A stretch of 64,000 bases of DNA from Caballeronia humi (GTDB lineage Bacteria; Pseudomonadota; Gammaproteobacteria; Burkholderiales; Burkholderiaceae): assembly GCF_001544475.1 (NCBI RefSeq), contig NZ_FCNW02000029.1:21312-85311 (forward strand), written 5' to 3'. The notes beneath the pieces are model-generated. The model worked only from the letters and a program-made list of their open reading frames with translations, searched no databases and was not told where the DNA came from. Positions 27,493 to 36,253 of this stretch are shown piece by piece (the stretch's first letter is position 1; each line of letters opens with the position of its first letter). The translations under genes were made by a program, and so were the position numbers.

Positions 27493-27856
27493 GCGCCTGG
27501 CGCCGTGTCCGACAGCGTTTGCACTGATCGCGGCGCTGATTTTCATGGGAGCGGCAATGGCAATCGGCGATGCGGGACTCGTGGGCATGTGGCAGATGGC
27601 GCGCAAGGACGATTGCGCGGTCCATCACGCCGCGCGCCTGCGCATCGAACCGAACGGACTTTACTTCGGCGAAGCGGAGCCGCCCGGCGCTTTCACGTGG
27701 TGGGACGGCGGCACGTGGCGCGTGCCGTCGCCAGGCCGTCTCGCATTGTCGATAGCAAACGATGCGGTCGTCGATTACGGTTACGCGCTCGATGGAGACA
27801 ACCTCGTCATCACCGATGCGTCAGGCTGCAACGTTGTCTATCGGCGCCTGCCTTGA
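27482..27856 (+). CDS. Small secreted or membrane-anchored protein, hypothetical
   Basis: A 124-residue protein whose N-terminus has a hydrophobic signal (FALIALIFMGAAMAIGDA pattern, about residues 13-30). The mature domain of about 95 residues has aromatic and beta-strand character (GMWQMARKDDC, RIEPNGLYFGE, WWDGGTWRVP, GYALDGDNLVITD), reminiscent of small lipocalin-like folds. Two Cys residues could form a disulfide. The start overlaps the zincin stop by 11 bp, which implies coupled translation. It may be an accessory or inhibitor of the zincin, but the signal would place it outside the cytoplasm, unlike the peptidase. No family recognised. Confidence 0.6.
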   Translation: MRSERLAPCPTAFALIAALIFMGAAMAIGDAGLVGMWQMARKDDCAVHHAARLRIEPNGLYFGEAEPPGAFTWWDGGTWRVPSPGRLALSIANDAVVDYGYALDGDNLVITDASGCNVVYRRLP

Positions 27857-27863
27857 GCGCGCC

Positions 27864-28781
27864 TCAGCCGACGATCGCCTGCATCAGCATGCGCGCGCCG
27901 GGCGATAGCGGCGCATCGCGGCGCGTCACGAGTTCATACGGCTCGCTGCGGGACGACAGTTGCAGCGGCAACGTGCACGCAACCCCGTGCTCGGTGCAAA
28001 ACCGCGCGACATCGATCGATACCAGCGCCACCAGCGCCGCGTTCTTCTGCAGGAGCGAGAGCGTCGCGAACGCGGAAGTCGTCTCCAGCAAGTGCGCGGG
28101 AAAGCGCAGTTGCGCGTCGTGGAATTCGCGTTCGAGCAGCACCCGCATCGGCATGTTCGCGCGGTAGACGACCCAACGGTATTCAGCGAGATCCTTGAGC
28201 GAGAGCCGCCGGCGCTTCGCCAGCGGATGCCCCGTATTCGCGATGACCGCGAGCGTTTCCTCCTGCACGAAGGCGCTGTCGTAGAGATACGGCGTCTGGC
28301 TCACGCTCGTGCGGCAGATGGCGAGATCGAGCCGTCCCGCATCGATCAGGCCGAGCAGCGTGGCGCTCGTATCCTCAACGATCTCCACCGACATCTCCGG
28401 CTGCTGCGCCGTCACGGCCGTGATCGCATCCGTGAGCAGCGGCACCGCGCCCATGATCACGCCAACCGACACGCGTCCACCAAACCCCCGCATGATGCCG
28501 ACGATCTCCTCGCGCAGATGGGCAAGGTCGGTCTGAATCAGGCGCGCATAGCGGATCACGCAATGTCCCGCCGCATTAGGTTCGAGCCCGCGATTCGTGC
28601 GCACAAAAAGTGGCGTGCCGAAGGTGGTTTCGATCTCGTGCAGCGCCTTGCTTGCGCCGGGTTGCGTGAGTGCAAGCTGCTTCGCGGCGCCGAGGAGCGT
28701 GCCGTGCTCGCCGAGCGCGATCAGGAGGCGCAACTGCTTGACGTGCAGGCGGGAAATGATCGAGTTGAGCGTGGGCGTCAT
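27864..28781 (-). CDS. LysR-family regulator, divergent from the Fe-ADH operon
   Basis: A 305-residue regulator. The N-terminal winged helix is intact (LHVKQLRLLIALGEHGTLLGAAKQLALTQPGASKALHEIETTFGTPLFVRTNRGL). A periplasmic-binding-like effector domain of about 210 residues follows. It is divergent from the alcohol-dehydrogenase operon across 155 bp, the classical LysR layout, so it most probably activates that operon in response to a pathway intermediate. The ribosome-binding site is weak. The effector-domain sequence resembles GbpR/CbbR-like sugar-acid regulators, but the ligand cannot be told. Confidence 0.92.
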   Translation of the reverse strand: MTPTLNSIISRLHVKQLRLLIALGEHGTLLGAAKQLALTQPGASKALHEIETTFGTPLFVRTNRGLEPNAAGHCVIRYARLIQTDLAHLREEIVGIMRGFGGRVSVGVIMGAVPLLTDAITAVTAQQPEMSVEIVEDTSATLLGLIDAGRLDLAICRTSVSQTPYLYDSAFVQEETLAVIANTGHPLAKRRRLSLKDLAEYRWVVYRANMPMRVLLEREFHDAQLRFPAHLLETTSAFATLSLLQKNAALVALVSIDVARFCTEHGVACTLPLQLSSRSEPYELVTRRDAPLSPGARMLMQAIVG

Positions 28782-28936
28782 CTGAATCTGAGTTGAGAGA
28801 AAGTTATATCGGTATCAAATGTTGTCAGTATCGCAGGGACGTGAAGTTCCCTACACTTGAACACAAGCATCTCACAACAGGCCGTCGCAATAACGAGCCG
28901 ATAGCATAGCCCTCCTATAACTTTCCGTCATCGATC

Positions 28937-30076
28937 ATGTCCCTCATCAACTACATTACGCAAATCCAGTTCGAGTGCGGCGCCCTCCGGCTGCTGGCCG
29001 GCGAATGCGAGCGGATCGGCATCCGCCGGCCGCTCGTCGTGACCGATGCGGGCATCCGCGCGGCCGGCATCCTCGACAAAGTCATCGCAACGCTCGCAAG
29101 TCCTGCGCCCGTGCCCGTCTTCGACCGCACGCCGCCGAATCCGAACGAGAGCGTCGTGCGCGATGCCGTCGCAATGTACCGGTCGCACGAATGCGACGGC
29201 GTGATCGCGGTAGGCGGTGGCTCGTCGATCGACCTCGCGAAGGGCGTCGCCGTGTGCGCCACGCACGACGGCCCGCTGCAAAGCTTCGCCGTGATCGAAG
29301 GAGGCGCGGCGCGCATCACATCGGCGACGGCACCCGTCATCGCGATTCCGACCACCGCCGGCACCGGCAGCGAAGTGGGCCGTGGCGCGATCCTGATCCT
29401 CGACGACGGCCGAAAAGTTGGCGTGATCTCGCCGTTCGTCGTCCCGCGCGTCGCGATCTGCGACCCGGATCTCACGCTCGGCCTGCCGCCGCTCATGACG
29501 GCCGCGACCGGCATGGATGCGATCGCGCATTGCCTCGAAACCTTCATGGCGCCCGCTTTCAACCCGCCCGCCGACGGCATCGCGCTCGACGGTCTCTGGC
29601 GCGCGTGGCGGCACATCGAACGGGCAACGCGCGACGGCGCCGACCGCACCGCGCGGCTGAACATGATGAGCGCGTCGATGCAGGGCGCGCTCGCGTTCCA
29701 GAAGGGCCTCGGCTGCGTGCACAGCCTGAGCCATTCGCTCGGCGGCATCGATCCGCGCCTGCATCACGGCACGCTCAACGCAATCTTCCTGCCGGCCGTG
29801 ATCGCGTTCAACCGCGCATCGCCTTCGATGCAGGACGAAGGCAAGCTCGATCGTATCGCGCAGGCAATGGACCTCGCGTCCGCCGATGAAGTCGGCCCCG
29901 CGATCCGCGCGATGACGGCCGCGCTCGGCCTGCCGCGCGGCCTCGGCGAACTCGGCGTGACGCGTCAGCTGTTTCCGCGCATCGTCGCGGGCGCGCTGAA
30001 GGATCACAGCCACAAGACGAACCCGCGTGAAGCCTCGCCCGACGACTATCTGGCGATGCTCGAAGCGTCGATGTAA
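28937..30076 (+). CDS. Iron-containing (group III) alcohol dehydrogenase
   Basis: A 379-residue cytoplasmic NAD-dependent dehydrogenase. Nucleotide-binding motifs are GVIAVGGGSSIDLAKGVA and PTTAGTGSEVGRGAI. The metal ligands are visible as Asp and His in TGMDAIAHCLE, then HSLSHSLGG and LHHGTLNA. The family includes 4-hydroxybutyrate and lactaldehyde/1,3-propanediol dehydrogenases. The downstream semialdehyde dehydrogenase makes 4-hydroxybutyrate or another omega-hydroxyacid an attractive but unproven substrate. It is the first gene of a five-gene operon under the divergent LysR protein. Confidence 0.92.
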   Translation: MSLINYITQIQFECGALRLLAGECERIGIRRPLVVTDAGIRAAGILDKVIATLASPAPVPVFDRTPPNPNESVVRDAVAMYRSHECDGVIAVGGGSSIDLAKGVAVCATHDGPLQSFAVIEGGAARITSATAPVIAIPTTAGTGSEVGRGAILILDDGRKVGVISPFVVPRVAICDPDLTLGLPPLMTAATGMDAIAHCLETFMAPAFNPPADGIALDGLWRAWRHIERATRDGADRTARLNMMSASMQGALAFQKGLGCVHSLSHSLGGIDPRLHHGTLNAIFLPAVIAFNRASPSMQDEGKLDRIAQAMDLASADEVGPAIRAMTAALGLPRGLGELGVTRQLFPRIVAGALKDHSHKTNPREASPDDYLAMLEASM

Positions 30077-30139
30077 TTCGCAACACCGTACGCGCACGCA
30101 ACACATATCGCGCGACGAAAAAACATATCGGAGACAGCA

Positions 30140-31459
30140 ATGAACAGAAGCCCACGTTTGCGGCGCACTCAACGCGTCGCGATCTTCCTGCTGACGCTGG
30201 CAGGCTGCATCAACTACCTCGACCGCAGCGCGCTGTCGGTCGCCAACAGCATGATTCGCGGCGAAATGAGCCTCTCGGCCTCCGAGATGGGCATGCTGCT
30301 CTCCGCGTTCTCGATGGCCTACGCGTTCTCGCAACTGCCTGTCGGCGTGATGCTCGATCGTTTCGGCGCGCGGCTGATGCTCGGTGTCGGCATGTGCGCG
30401 TGGTCGGTCGCGCAGTTGTGCGGCGGCTTCGTCACGACGTTGCAGCAGTTCTTCATTGCGCGCGTGTTCCTCGGCATCGGCGAGTCGCCGCAGTTTCCGG
30501 CAGGCGCAAAAGTGATCGGCGAATGGTTCAACATGAAGGACCGCGGCGCGCCGACCGGCATCTTCGTGGCATCGAGCACGATCGGCCCCGCACTCGCGCC
30601 GCCGATCCTGACCGGCCTCATGCTCGCGCTCGGCTGGCGCAACATGTTCATCCTGACGGGCGTGCTCGGCTTTCTCGTCGCGCTCGGCTGGTACGCGACC
30701 TATCGCAACCGCAACGAAGTGAAGCTCACGCGAGAGGAAGAGGCGTACCTCGATCAAGGCGTCGAAACGCAGAACGTGAAGCGCAGTCTGAGCGGTGCCG
30801 AATGGCGCGCGCTCTTTGGCCAGCGCACGACGTGGGGCATGCTGTTCGGCTTCATGGGCGTGATCTACATGGTGTGGCTCTATCTGACGTGGCTGCCCGC
30901 GTATCTCGAACACGAACGCGGCCTTTCGATCGCGAACACCGGCTGGGTCGTGTCGATTCCGTACTTCTTCGGCACGATCGGCATGGTGTCGAGCGGCTTC
31001 ATCGCGGATCGCTTGCTGCGCCACGGCTTCTCGCCGATCGGCAGCCGCAAGTGGCCGATCTGCACCGGCCTCATCGGCGCGGCGCTCTTCACCGTTCCCG
31101 CCGCGCTGACCGGGAGCACCGTGATGGCGGTCGTCTACATCTCGCTCGCGATGCTCTTCATCAACCTCGCATCAGGCGGCGCGTGGTCGCTCGTGAGCGT
31201 GGCGGCGCCTCGCCACGTCGTAGCATCACTTGGCAGCATCCAGAACTTCGGCGGCTTTCTTGCGGGATCGGCGGCGCCGCTCATCACCGGCATCGTCGTG
31301 GACCGCACACATTCGTTCGTCAACGCGCTGATCGTGAGCGCCGCCGTGGCGTGCGTCTCCGCGATGTCGTATCTGTTCATCGTAAAGTCGCCGATCGCCG
31401 CCAGCGACGACACCCCGAGCGATCCGCTCTTCGACGCCGCCACCACCAAGGCACCGTAA
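30140..31459 (+). CDS. MFS transporter, anion:cation symporter family
   Basis: A 439-residue, 12-helix permease. The ACS family hallmark NYLDRSALSVAN lies in helix 1, with GVMLDRFGARLMLGVG as the first cytoplasmic loop and GESPQFPAGAKVIGEWF in helices 4-5. ACS members import organic anions such as hexuronates, tartrate and phthalate. It lies 63 bp after the Fe-ADH gene and 3 bp before the FMN oxidase gene, so it is very likely the uptake system for the operon's hydroxyacid substrate. Confidence 0.92.
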   Translation: MNRSPRLRRTQRVAIFLLTLAGCINYLDRSALSVANSMIRGEMSLSASEMGMLLSAFSMAYAFSQLPVGVMLDRFGARLMLGVGMCAWSVAQLCGGFVTTLQQFFIARVFLGIGESPQFPAGAKVIGEWFNMKDRGAPTGIFVASSTIGPALAPPILTGLMLALGWRNMFILTGVLGFLVALGWYATYRNRNEVKLTREEEAYLDQGVETQNVKRSLSGAEWRALFGQRTTWGMLFGFMGVIYMVWLYLTWLPAYLEHERGLSIANTGWVVSIPYFFGTIGMVSSGFIADRLLRHGFSPIGSRKWPICTGLIGAALFTVPAALTGSTVMAVVYISLAMLFINLASGGAWSLVSVAAPRHVVASLGSIQNFGGFLAGSAAPLITGIVVDRTHSFVNALIVSAAVACVSAMSYLFIVKSPIAASDDTPSDPLFDAATTKAP

Positions 31460-31462
31460 GCC

Positions 31463-32623
31463 ATGACACCGATCACCTGTGTCGAAGACCTGCGCGTGCT
31501 CGCGAAACGGCGCGTGCCGAAAGCCTTCTACGATTACGTCGATAGCGGCTCGTACACCGAGAGCACGTATCGCGCGAACACCGCCGATCTCGCCGCGCTG
31601 AAGTTGCGCCAGCGCGTCGCGATCGATGTCGATGGACGCTCGACCGCGAGCACGATGCTCGGCGCGCCCGTGACGATGCCGGTCGCCATCGCGCCGACCG
31701 GCCTCACCGGCATGCAGTGGGCGAACGGCGAGATCCTCGGGGCGCGCGCGGCGGAGCGCTTCGGCGTGCCGTTCACGCTCTCGACGGTCAGCATCTGTTC
31801 GATCGAGGACGTCGCGCGTTATACAACGAAGCCGTTCTGGTTCCAGCTCTACGTGATGCGCGACCGCGGCTTCAACGCGTCCTTGATCGAGCGTGCGAAG
31901 GCGGCGGGCTGCTCGGCGCTCGTCGTCACGCTCGACTTGCAGATCAACGGCCAGCGCCACAAGGACCTGAAGAACGGCATGTCCGTGCCGCCGCGCATGA
32001 CGCTCGCGAACCTGCTCGATATCGCGACGAAACCCGCCTGGGCATGGCGCGCGCTGCATGGCGCGAAAACCTTCGGCAATCTCGCGGGCCACATCAAGGG
32101 CGCCGACGACGTCATCACGATCAGCAAGTGGGTTGCCTCGCAGTTCGACCCGTCGCTCGACTGGGACGACATCGCCGAGATAAGGCGGCAATGGGGCGGC
32201 AAGCTGATCCTGAAAGGCATCCTCGATGCCGACGACGCGCGCATCGCGGCATCGATCGGGGCGGACGCGATCGTCGTGAGCAATCACGGCGGGCGTCAGC
32301 TCGACGGCGCGGCTTCATCGATCGAAGCGCTGCCACCGATAGTCGATGCAGTCGGCGACGCGCTCGAAGTCTGGTTCGACGGCGGCATCCGCAGCGGCCA
32401 GGACGTGATGAAGGCGCTTGCGCTCGGCGCGAAAGGCACGCTCGTGGGCCGCGCGTTCATGTACGCGCTCGGTGCGATGGGCGAAGCGGGCGTGACAAGG
32501 ATGCTGGAAATCCTGCGCGCCGAACTCGACGTCAGCATGGGACTCTCGGGCGTGCGCAGCATCGGCGAAATCGGTCCGCACAATCTTTACGGAACTACAC
32601 CTATCAGGAGTTTGCAGGCATGA
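31463..32623 (+). CDS. FMN-dependent alpha-hydroxyacid oxidase/dehydrogenase (LldD family)
   Basis: A 386-residue TIM-barrel flavoenzyme oxidising an L-2-hydroxyacid to the 2-oxoacid. FMN and substrate residues are visible: PVAIAPTGLTGMQWANGE, the basic and aromatic residues of KPFWFQLYVMRDR, the catalytic-base His in IVVSNHGGRQLDG, and FDGGIRSGQDVMKALALGA binding the phosphate. Full family length. It could act as lactate, mandelate or another 2-hydroxyacid dehydrogenase. The gene overlaps the next SDR gene as ATGA. No soluble-oxidase versus membrane-dehydrogenase distinction can be made from sequence alone. Confidence 0.9.
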   Translation: MTPITCVEDLRVLAKRRVPKAFYDYVDSGSYTESTYRANTADLAALKLRQRVAIDVDGRSTASTMLGAPVTMPVAIAPTGLTGMQWANGEILGARAAERFGVPFTLSTVSICSIEDVARYTTKPFWFQLYVMRDRGFNASLIERAKAAGCSALVVTLDLQINGQRHKDLKNGMSVPPRMTLANLLDIATKPAWAWRALHGAKTFGNLAGHIKGADDVITISKWVASQFDPSLDWDDIAEIRRQWGGKLILKGILDADDARIAASIGADAIVVSNHGGRQLDGAASSIEALPPIVDAVGDALEVWFDGGIRSGQDVMKALALGAKGTLVGRAFMYALGAMGEAGVTRMLEILRAELDVSMGLSGVRSIGEIGPHNLYGTTPIRSLQA

Positions 32624-33408
32624 ACCTCGGAATCGAAGGACGCTGGGCGCTCGTCTGCGCCGCGAGCAAGGGCCTCGGCAAGGGCTGCGCACGCGCGCTC
32701 GTCGCCGATGGCGTGAACGTCGTCATCACTGCGCGCGGCCAGGAAGCGCTCGAAGTCACGGCCGCCGAACTGCGCGCGGTCAATCCATCAGTGACCGTGA
32801 AAAGCGTCGCGGGCGACATCACGACCGAAGCAGGCCGTGCGGCGGCGCTCGCGGCCTGCCCGCAGGTCGATATCCTCGTGAACAACGCGGGCGGTCCGCC
32901 GCCGGGCGATTTCCGCGACTGGGACCGCAACGCGTGGCTCGCCGCGCTCGACGCCAACATGCTCACGCCGATCGAGCTAATCAAGGCCACCGTCGACGCG
33001 ATGGCCGAGCGCGGTTTCGGACGCATCGTCAACATCACGTCGGGGGCGGTGAAGTCCCCGATCGACGTGCTCGGCCTCTCGAACGGCGCGCGCAGCGGGC
33101 TCACCGGATTCGTCGCGGGACTCGCGCGCAAGCCGGACCTCGCGGGGCGCAACGTGACGATCAACAACATGCTGCCGGGCCTCTTCGACACCGACCGCCT
33201 GCACGCCTCGACGCAAAGCACGGCAAACGCGGGTGGCCGCGACTACCAGAGCGTGCTCGACGCCAAACGCGGCGGCATTCCGGCGGGCCGCTTCGGCAGC
33301 GCCGACGAATTCGGCGCGTTGTGCGCCTTCGTCTGCAGCGCGCATGCGGGCTATCTGACCGGCCAGAACCTGCTGCTCGACGGCGGCGCCTACCCCGGCA
33401 CGTTCTGA
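32620..33408 (+). CDS. SDR family oxidoreductase with non-canonical active site
   Basis: A 262-residue Rossmann protein. The cofactor motif is VCAASKGLGKGCA with NNAGGPPPGDF, and the C-terminus ends LLLDGGAYPGTF. The Ser of NITSGAV is present, but the usual Tyr-x3-Lys is replaced by the segment LSNGARSG, where Tyr and Lys are Asn or Ser and Arg. A subset of FabG-like SDRs shares this change. It therefore may not use the standard catalytic mechanism. ATGA overlap with the FMN oxidase gene implies coupled expression. The role in the operon (reducing or epimerising a keto intermediate) is inference. Confidence 0.85.
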   Translation: MNLGIEGRWALVCAASKGLGKGCARALVADGVNVVITARGQEALEVTAAELRAVNPSVTVKSVAGDITTEAGRAAALAACPQVDILVNNAGGPPPGDFRDWDRNAWLAALDANMLTPIELIKATVDAMAERGFGRIVNITSGAVKSPIDVLGLSNGARSGLTGFVAGLARKPDLAGRNVTINNMLPGLFDTDRLHASTQSTANAGGRDYQSVLDAKRGGIPAGRFGSADEFGALCAFVCSAHAGYLTGQNLLLDGGAYPGTF

Positions 33409-33503
33409 TGATTTACGCTCGATCGGATAAGATCGTCGTCTGGCTTCCGCATTCCGATGGCCGCATTCAGGCGCATGCGGCCGACCGACCAACACCCGTA
33501 TAA
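33408..33503 (+). CDS. Possible 31-residue micro-ORF between SDR and aldehyde dehydrogenase
   Basis: ATG at 33408 overlaps the SDR stop (TGATG) and runs 31 codons to TAA at 33503, 9 bp before the aldehyde dehydrogenase start. The peptide contains SDKIVVWLPHSDGRIQAH. The tight overlap would allow re-initiation, but there is no independent ribosome-binding site and no family. It could equally be a chance open frame. Confidence 0.25.
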   Translation: MIYARSDKIVVWLPHSDGRIQAHAADRPTPV

Positions 33504-33512
33504 GGAAACAAC

Positions 33513-34958
33513 ATGGCTACTTCAGGTTACACAGACACCCGGCTCCTGATTAACGGCGAATGGTCCGACGCCAAGAGCGGCAAGACGCTCGACGTCATCA
33601 ATCCGGCGACCGGCCAGCCCATTGGCCGAGTTGCGCACGCGGGCATCCCCGACCTGGACCGCGCGCTCGAAGCCGCGCAAAAGGGCTTCGAAGCGTGGCG
33701 CAAGATTCCCGCGAACGAGCGCGCCACGACGATGCGCAAGGCCGCCTCGCTCGTGCGCGAACGCGCCGCAGACATCGCCCGCCTGATGACGCAGGAACAG
33801 GGCAAGCCGTTCGCCGAAGCGCGCGTCGAAGTGCTCGCCGCCGCCGACATCATCGAATGGTTCGCCGACGAAGGACGCCGCGTGTACGGGCGGATCGTGC
33901 CGTCGCGCAACCTGTCGGCGCAGCAGCTCGTGATCAAGGAGCCGATCGGCCCGGTCGCCGCTTTCACGCCGTGGAATTTTCCGGTGAACCAGATCGTGCG
34001 CAAGCTGAGCGCGGCGCTTGCCAGCGGCTGCTCGTTCCTCGTGAAGGCGCCGGAGGAAACCCCGGCGTCGCCGGCGGCGCTGTTGCAGGCGTTTGTCGAA
34101 GCGGGTGTTCCGGCGGGCACGGTCGGTCTCGTGTTCGGCGATCCGGCCGAGATTTCCGGCTACCTCATCCCGCATCCGGTGATCCGCAAGGTGACGTTCA
34201 CCGGCTCGACGCCGGTCGGCAAGCAACTCGCCGCGCTCGCAGGCGCGCACATGAAACGCGCGACGATGGAACTGGGCGGCCATGCGCCGGTGATCGTCGC
34301 CGAAGATGCCGACGTGGCGCTCGCCGTGAAGGCATCGGGCGGCGCGAAGTTCCGCAACGCGGGGCAGGTCTGCATCTCGCCGACGCGCTTTCTCGTGCAC
34401 AACAGCATCCGCGAAGAGTTCGTGCAGGCGCTCGTCAAGCATGCCGAGAGCCTGAAGGTCGGTGACGGTCTGGCTGAAGGCACGACGCTCGGGCCGCTCG
34501 CCAACTCGCGGCGTCTCGCCGCGATGGGCAAGGTGCTCGACAACGCGCGCTCGACCGGCGCGACGGTGGCGACGGGCGGCGAGCGCGTCGGATCGGAGGG
34601 CAACTTCTTTGCGCCGACCGTGCTGACGAACGTGTCGCTCGAAGCCGATGTGTTCAACAACGAGCCGTTCGGCCCGGTCGCGGCCGTGCGCGGTTTCGAC
34701 ACGCTGGAAGAAGCGATCGGCGAGGCGAATCGTCTGCCGTATGGTCTTGCGGGATACGCGTTCACGAAGTCGTTCCGCAACGTGCACCTGCTTTCGCAGC
34801 AGATGGAAGTCGGCATGCTGTGGATCAACCAACCCGCGACGCCGTCGCCGGAAATGCCTTTCGGCGGCGTGAAGGATTCGGGCTACGGCTCGGAAGGCGG
34901 TCCGGAAGCGATGGAAGCGTATCTCGTGACGAAGGCGGTTTCGGTGATGGCGGCTTAA
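33513..34958 (+). CDS. NAD(P)-dependent aldehyde dehydrogenase, succinate-semialdehyde type
   Basis: A 481-residue enzyme. The oxyanion and cofactor motifs are FTPWNFPVNQIVRKLSAAL and FTGSTPVGKQLA. The general base is Glu253 in MELGGHAPVIV and the nucleophile is Cys287 in FRNAGQVCISPTRF. The C-terminal EMPFGGVKDSGYGSEGG is typical of GabD-like semialdehyde dehydrogenases. It follows the SDR gene by 104 bp and ends at a strong terminator, closing the operon. Together with the Fe-ADH it could carry an alcohol to an acid via a semialdehyde. Confidence 0.92.
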   Translation: MATSGYTDTRLLINGEWSDAKSGKTLDVINPATGQPIGRVAHAGIPDLDRALEAAQKGFEAWRKIPANERATTMRKAASLVRERAADIARLMTQEQGKPFAEARVEVLAAADIIEWFADEGRRVYGRIVPSRNLSAQQLVIKEPIGPVAAFTPWNFPVNQIVRKLSAALASGCSFLVKAPEETPASPAALLQAFVEAGVPAGTVGLVFGDPAEISGYLIPHPVIRKVTFTGSTPVGKQLAALAGAHMKRATMELGGHAPVIVAEDADVALAVKASGGAKFRNAGQVCISPTRFLVHNSIREEFVQALVKHAESLKVGDGLAEGTTLGPLANSRRLAAMGKVLDNARSTGATVATGGERVGSEGNFFAPTVLTNVSLEADVFNNEPFGPVAAVRGFDTLEEAIGEANRLPYGLAGYAFTKSFRNVHLLSQQMEVGMLWINQPATPSPEMPFGGVKDSGYGSEGGPEAMEAYLVTKAVSVMAA

Positions 34959-34981
34959 CGTAACTTCCCGCTTTACCTTTG

Positions 34982-35019
34982 ACGCCGGGGCCCGCTGCAA
35001 AGCGGGCCCCGGCGTTTTT
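34982..35019 (+). terminator. Rho-independent terminator after the aldehyde dehydrogenase
   Basis: ACGCCGGGGCCCGCT (34982-34996) pairs perfectly with AGCGGGCCCCGGCGT (35001-35015) around the stable tetraloop GCAA, followed by TTTT. It is a textbook intrinsic terminator for the rightward operon and insulates it from the leftward squalene synthase gene, whose stop lies 5 bp beyond. Confidence 0.93.
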
Positions 35020-35023
35020 GCTT

Positions 35024-36067
35024 TCAAAGGCGCGCTTCGATTCTGGCGAGCATCCGCTCGAACCAGCGCTTCACCAGCGCATCCGATGCCACCATCGGCA
35101 TCGAAAGGGCCATGATGCGATACACGTCCCCGCGTTTTACCTTCGAGACGCGCTGCGGATCTAGCCAGTGTTCGTTGTCGATGAGAAGCGCGAGCGTCTC
35201 CATGCCGATCATGATCGGCCAGAGGCACGCGAGCCGCAGCCGCGCCGAAAACGCGGGAATTGCGAGCGTGTAGGCGATCGCGTCGCGGAAGTGATCAAGC
35301 GTCATGCGCGTCGCGTCGAGGAGCACGCCGCGCGCGCGCATCGACGCATCGGGTGCGAGCAGATCGTGTACGGTGAGACCGTATCGCCCAAGCAGCGCGT
35401 CCGGCAGATAGCACCGCCCGATCCTCAAGTCCTTGCCGCAATCGCGCAGGATATTGACCATCTGCAGCGCCTTGCCGAAGCGGATGCCGCGCGCGGCCAT
35501 CGTCGCGGGCTCGGCCGCAAGCGTGCCCGGCATGTGCGCGTAGGTCATCTTCGTCCAGAACTCGCCGACGCAGCCCGCGACCAGATATGTGTAGCGATCC
35601 ATTTCGTCGAACTCGCGCAGCGCGACGACCTGTCCCGAGGTTTCGTCGGGGAACGTGCGCAGGTCGAACTCCATGCCTTGCGTGAGCGTCGTCACGATCT
35701 CACGTACCGCTTGCCGGTCCGCATCGTCGAAACTCGACAGCACCGCGAGCGCCGCCGGCAGCGATTCGAGCAGCACCTTCTCGTCGGGCTGCGTCTGCTG
35801 GCGAGCGACGTCGTTCATCGCGGTGTCGAGCGCGGTATCGTCCGGGGCGCCGTTCACGCGCGCGCGCAGCGACAGCAGCAGTTCGAGGCGCCGGCCGGGC
35901 GCGACGAGCGAGGTATCGGCGATCGTATCGGCGGCGCGGGCGAGCAGATACGCGAGACCGATCGGGTCGCGCATGCCTGCGGGCAGGATGCGCATCGTCA
36001 GGTAGAAGGAGCGCGAAACGCTCTTCAACAGCGGGCCAAGCAGATACGGCCGGGCTTGATCGGTCAT
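35024..36067 (-). CDS. Squalene/phytoene synthase family protein
   Basis: A predicted 347-residue head-to-head prenyl synthase. The first aspartate-rich motif is ARAADTIADTSLV. The second is ILRDCGKDLRIGRCYLP, preceded by GKALQMVN; both bind the diphosphate-Mg2+ of farnesyl-diphosphate. The segment FYLTMRILPAGMRDPIGLAYLLAR is the family N-terminal signature. The ATG at 36067 best fits the homologous start; longer in-frame starts to 36133 also lack a ribosome-binding site. No hopanoid or carotenoid genes are adjacent, so the product (squalene precursor versus other) is uncertain. The protein is soluble or peripherally membrane-bound. Confidence 0.85.
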   Translation of the reverse strand: MTDQARPYLLGPLLKSVSRSFYLTMRILPAGMRDPIGLAYLLARAADTIADTSLVAPGRRLELLLSLRARVNGAPDDTALDTAMNDVARQQTQPDEKVLLESLPAALAVLSSFDDADRQAVREIVTTLTQGMEFDLRTFPDETSGQVVALREFDEMDRYTYLVAGCVGEFWTKMTYAHMPGTLAAEPATMAARGIRFGKALQMVNILRDCGKDLRIGRCYLPDALLGRYGLTVHDLLAPDASMRARGVLLDATRMTLDHFRDAIAYTLAIPAFSARLRLACLWPIMIGMETLALLIDNEHWLDPQRVSKVKRGDVYRIMALSMPMVASDALVKRWFERMLARIEARL

Positions 36068-36253
36068 GGCTTGTGTGAGGTGGACATCGGCGCCGCGCAT
36101 TGTATCCCGCTCGTCAAGGCGGCAGGCCCGCAAGGAGCGTTAGGCGTTAAACTCCCAGCGATCAGTCAGTGAGCCGGGCGCATTTGTTCAGGCAAAAGCA
36201 AGGCCGCGCCGGGCTTGGCGACGCACACAGTGCCGAATTGATCCGGAGGCGCG

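Noticed and set aside
28928..31024. A 698-codon open frame on the minus strand opposite the Fe-ADH and MFS genes
   Set aside because: It is very rich in Arg, His and Asp, has no domain or ribosome-binding site, and mirrors well-supported genes; it is a GC-rich shadow frame.
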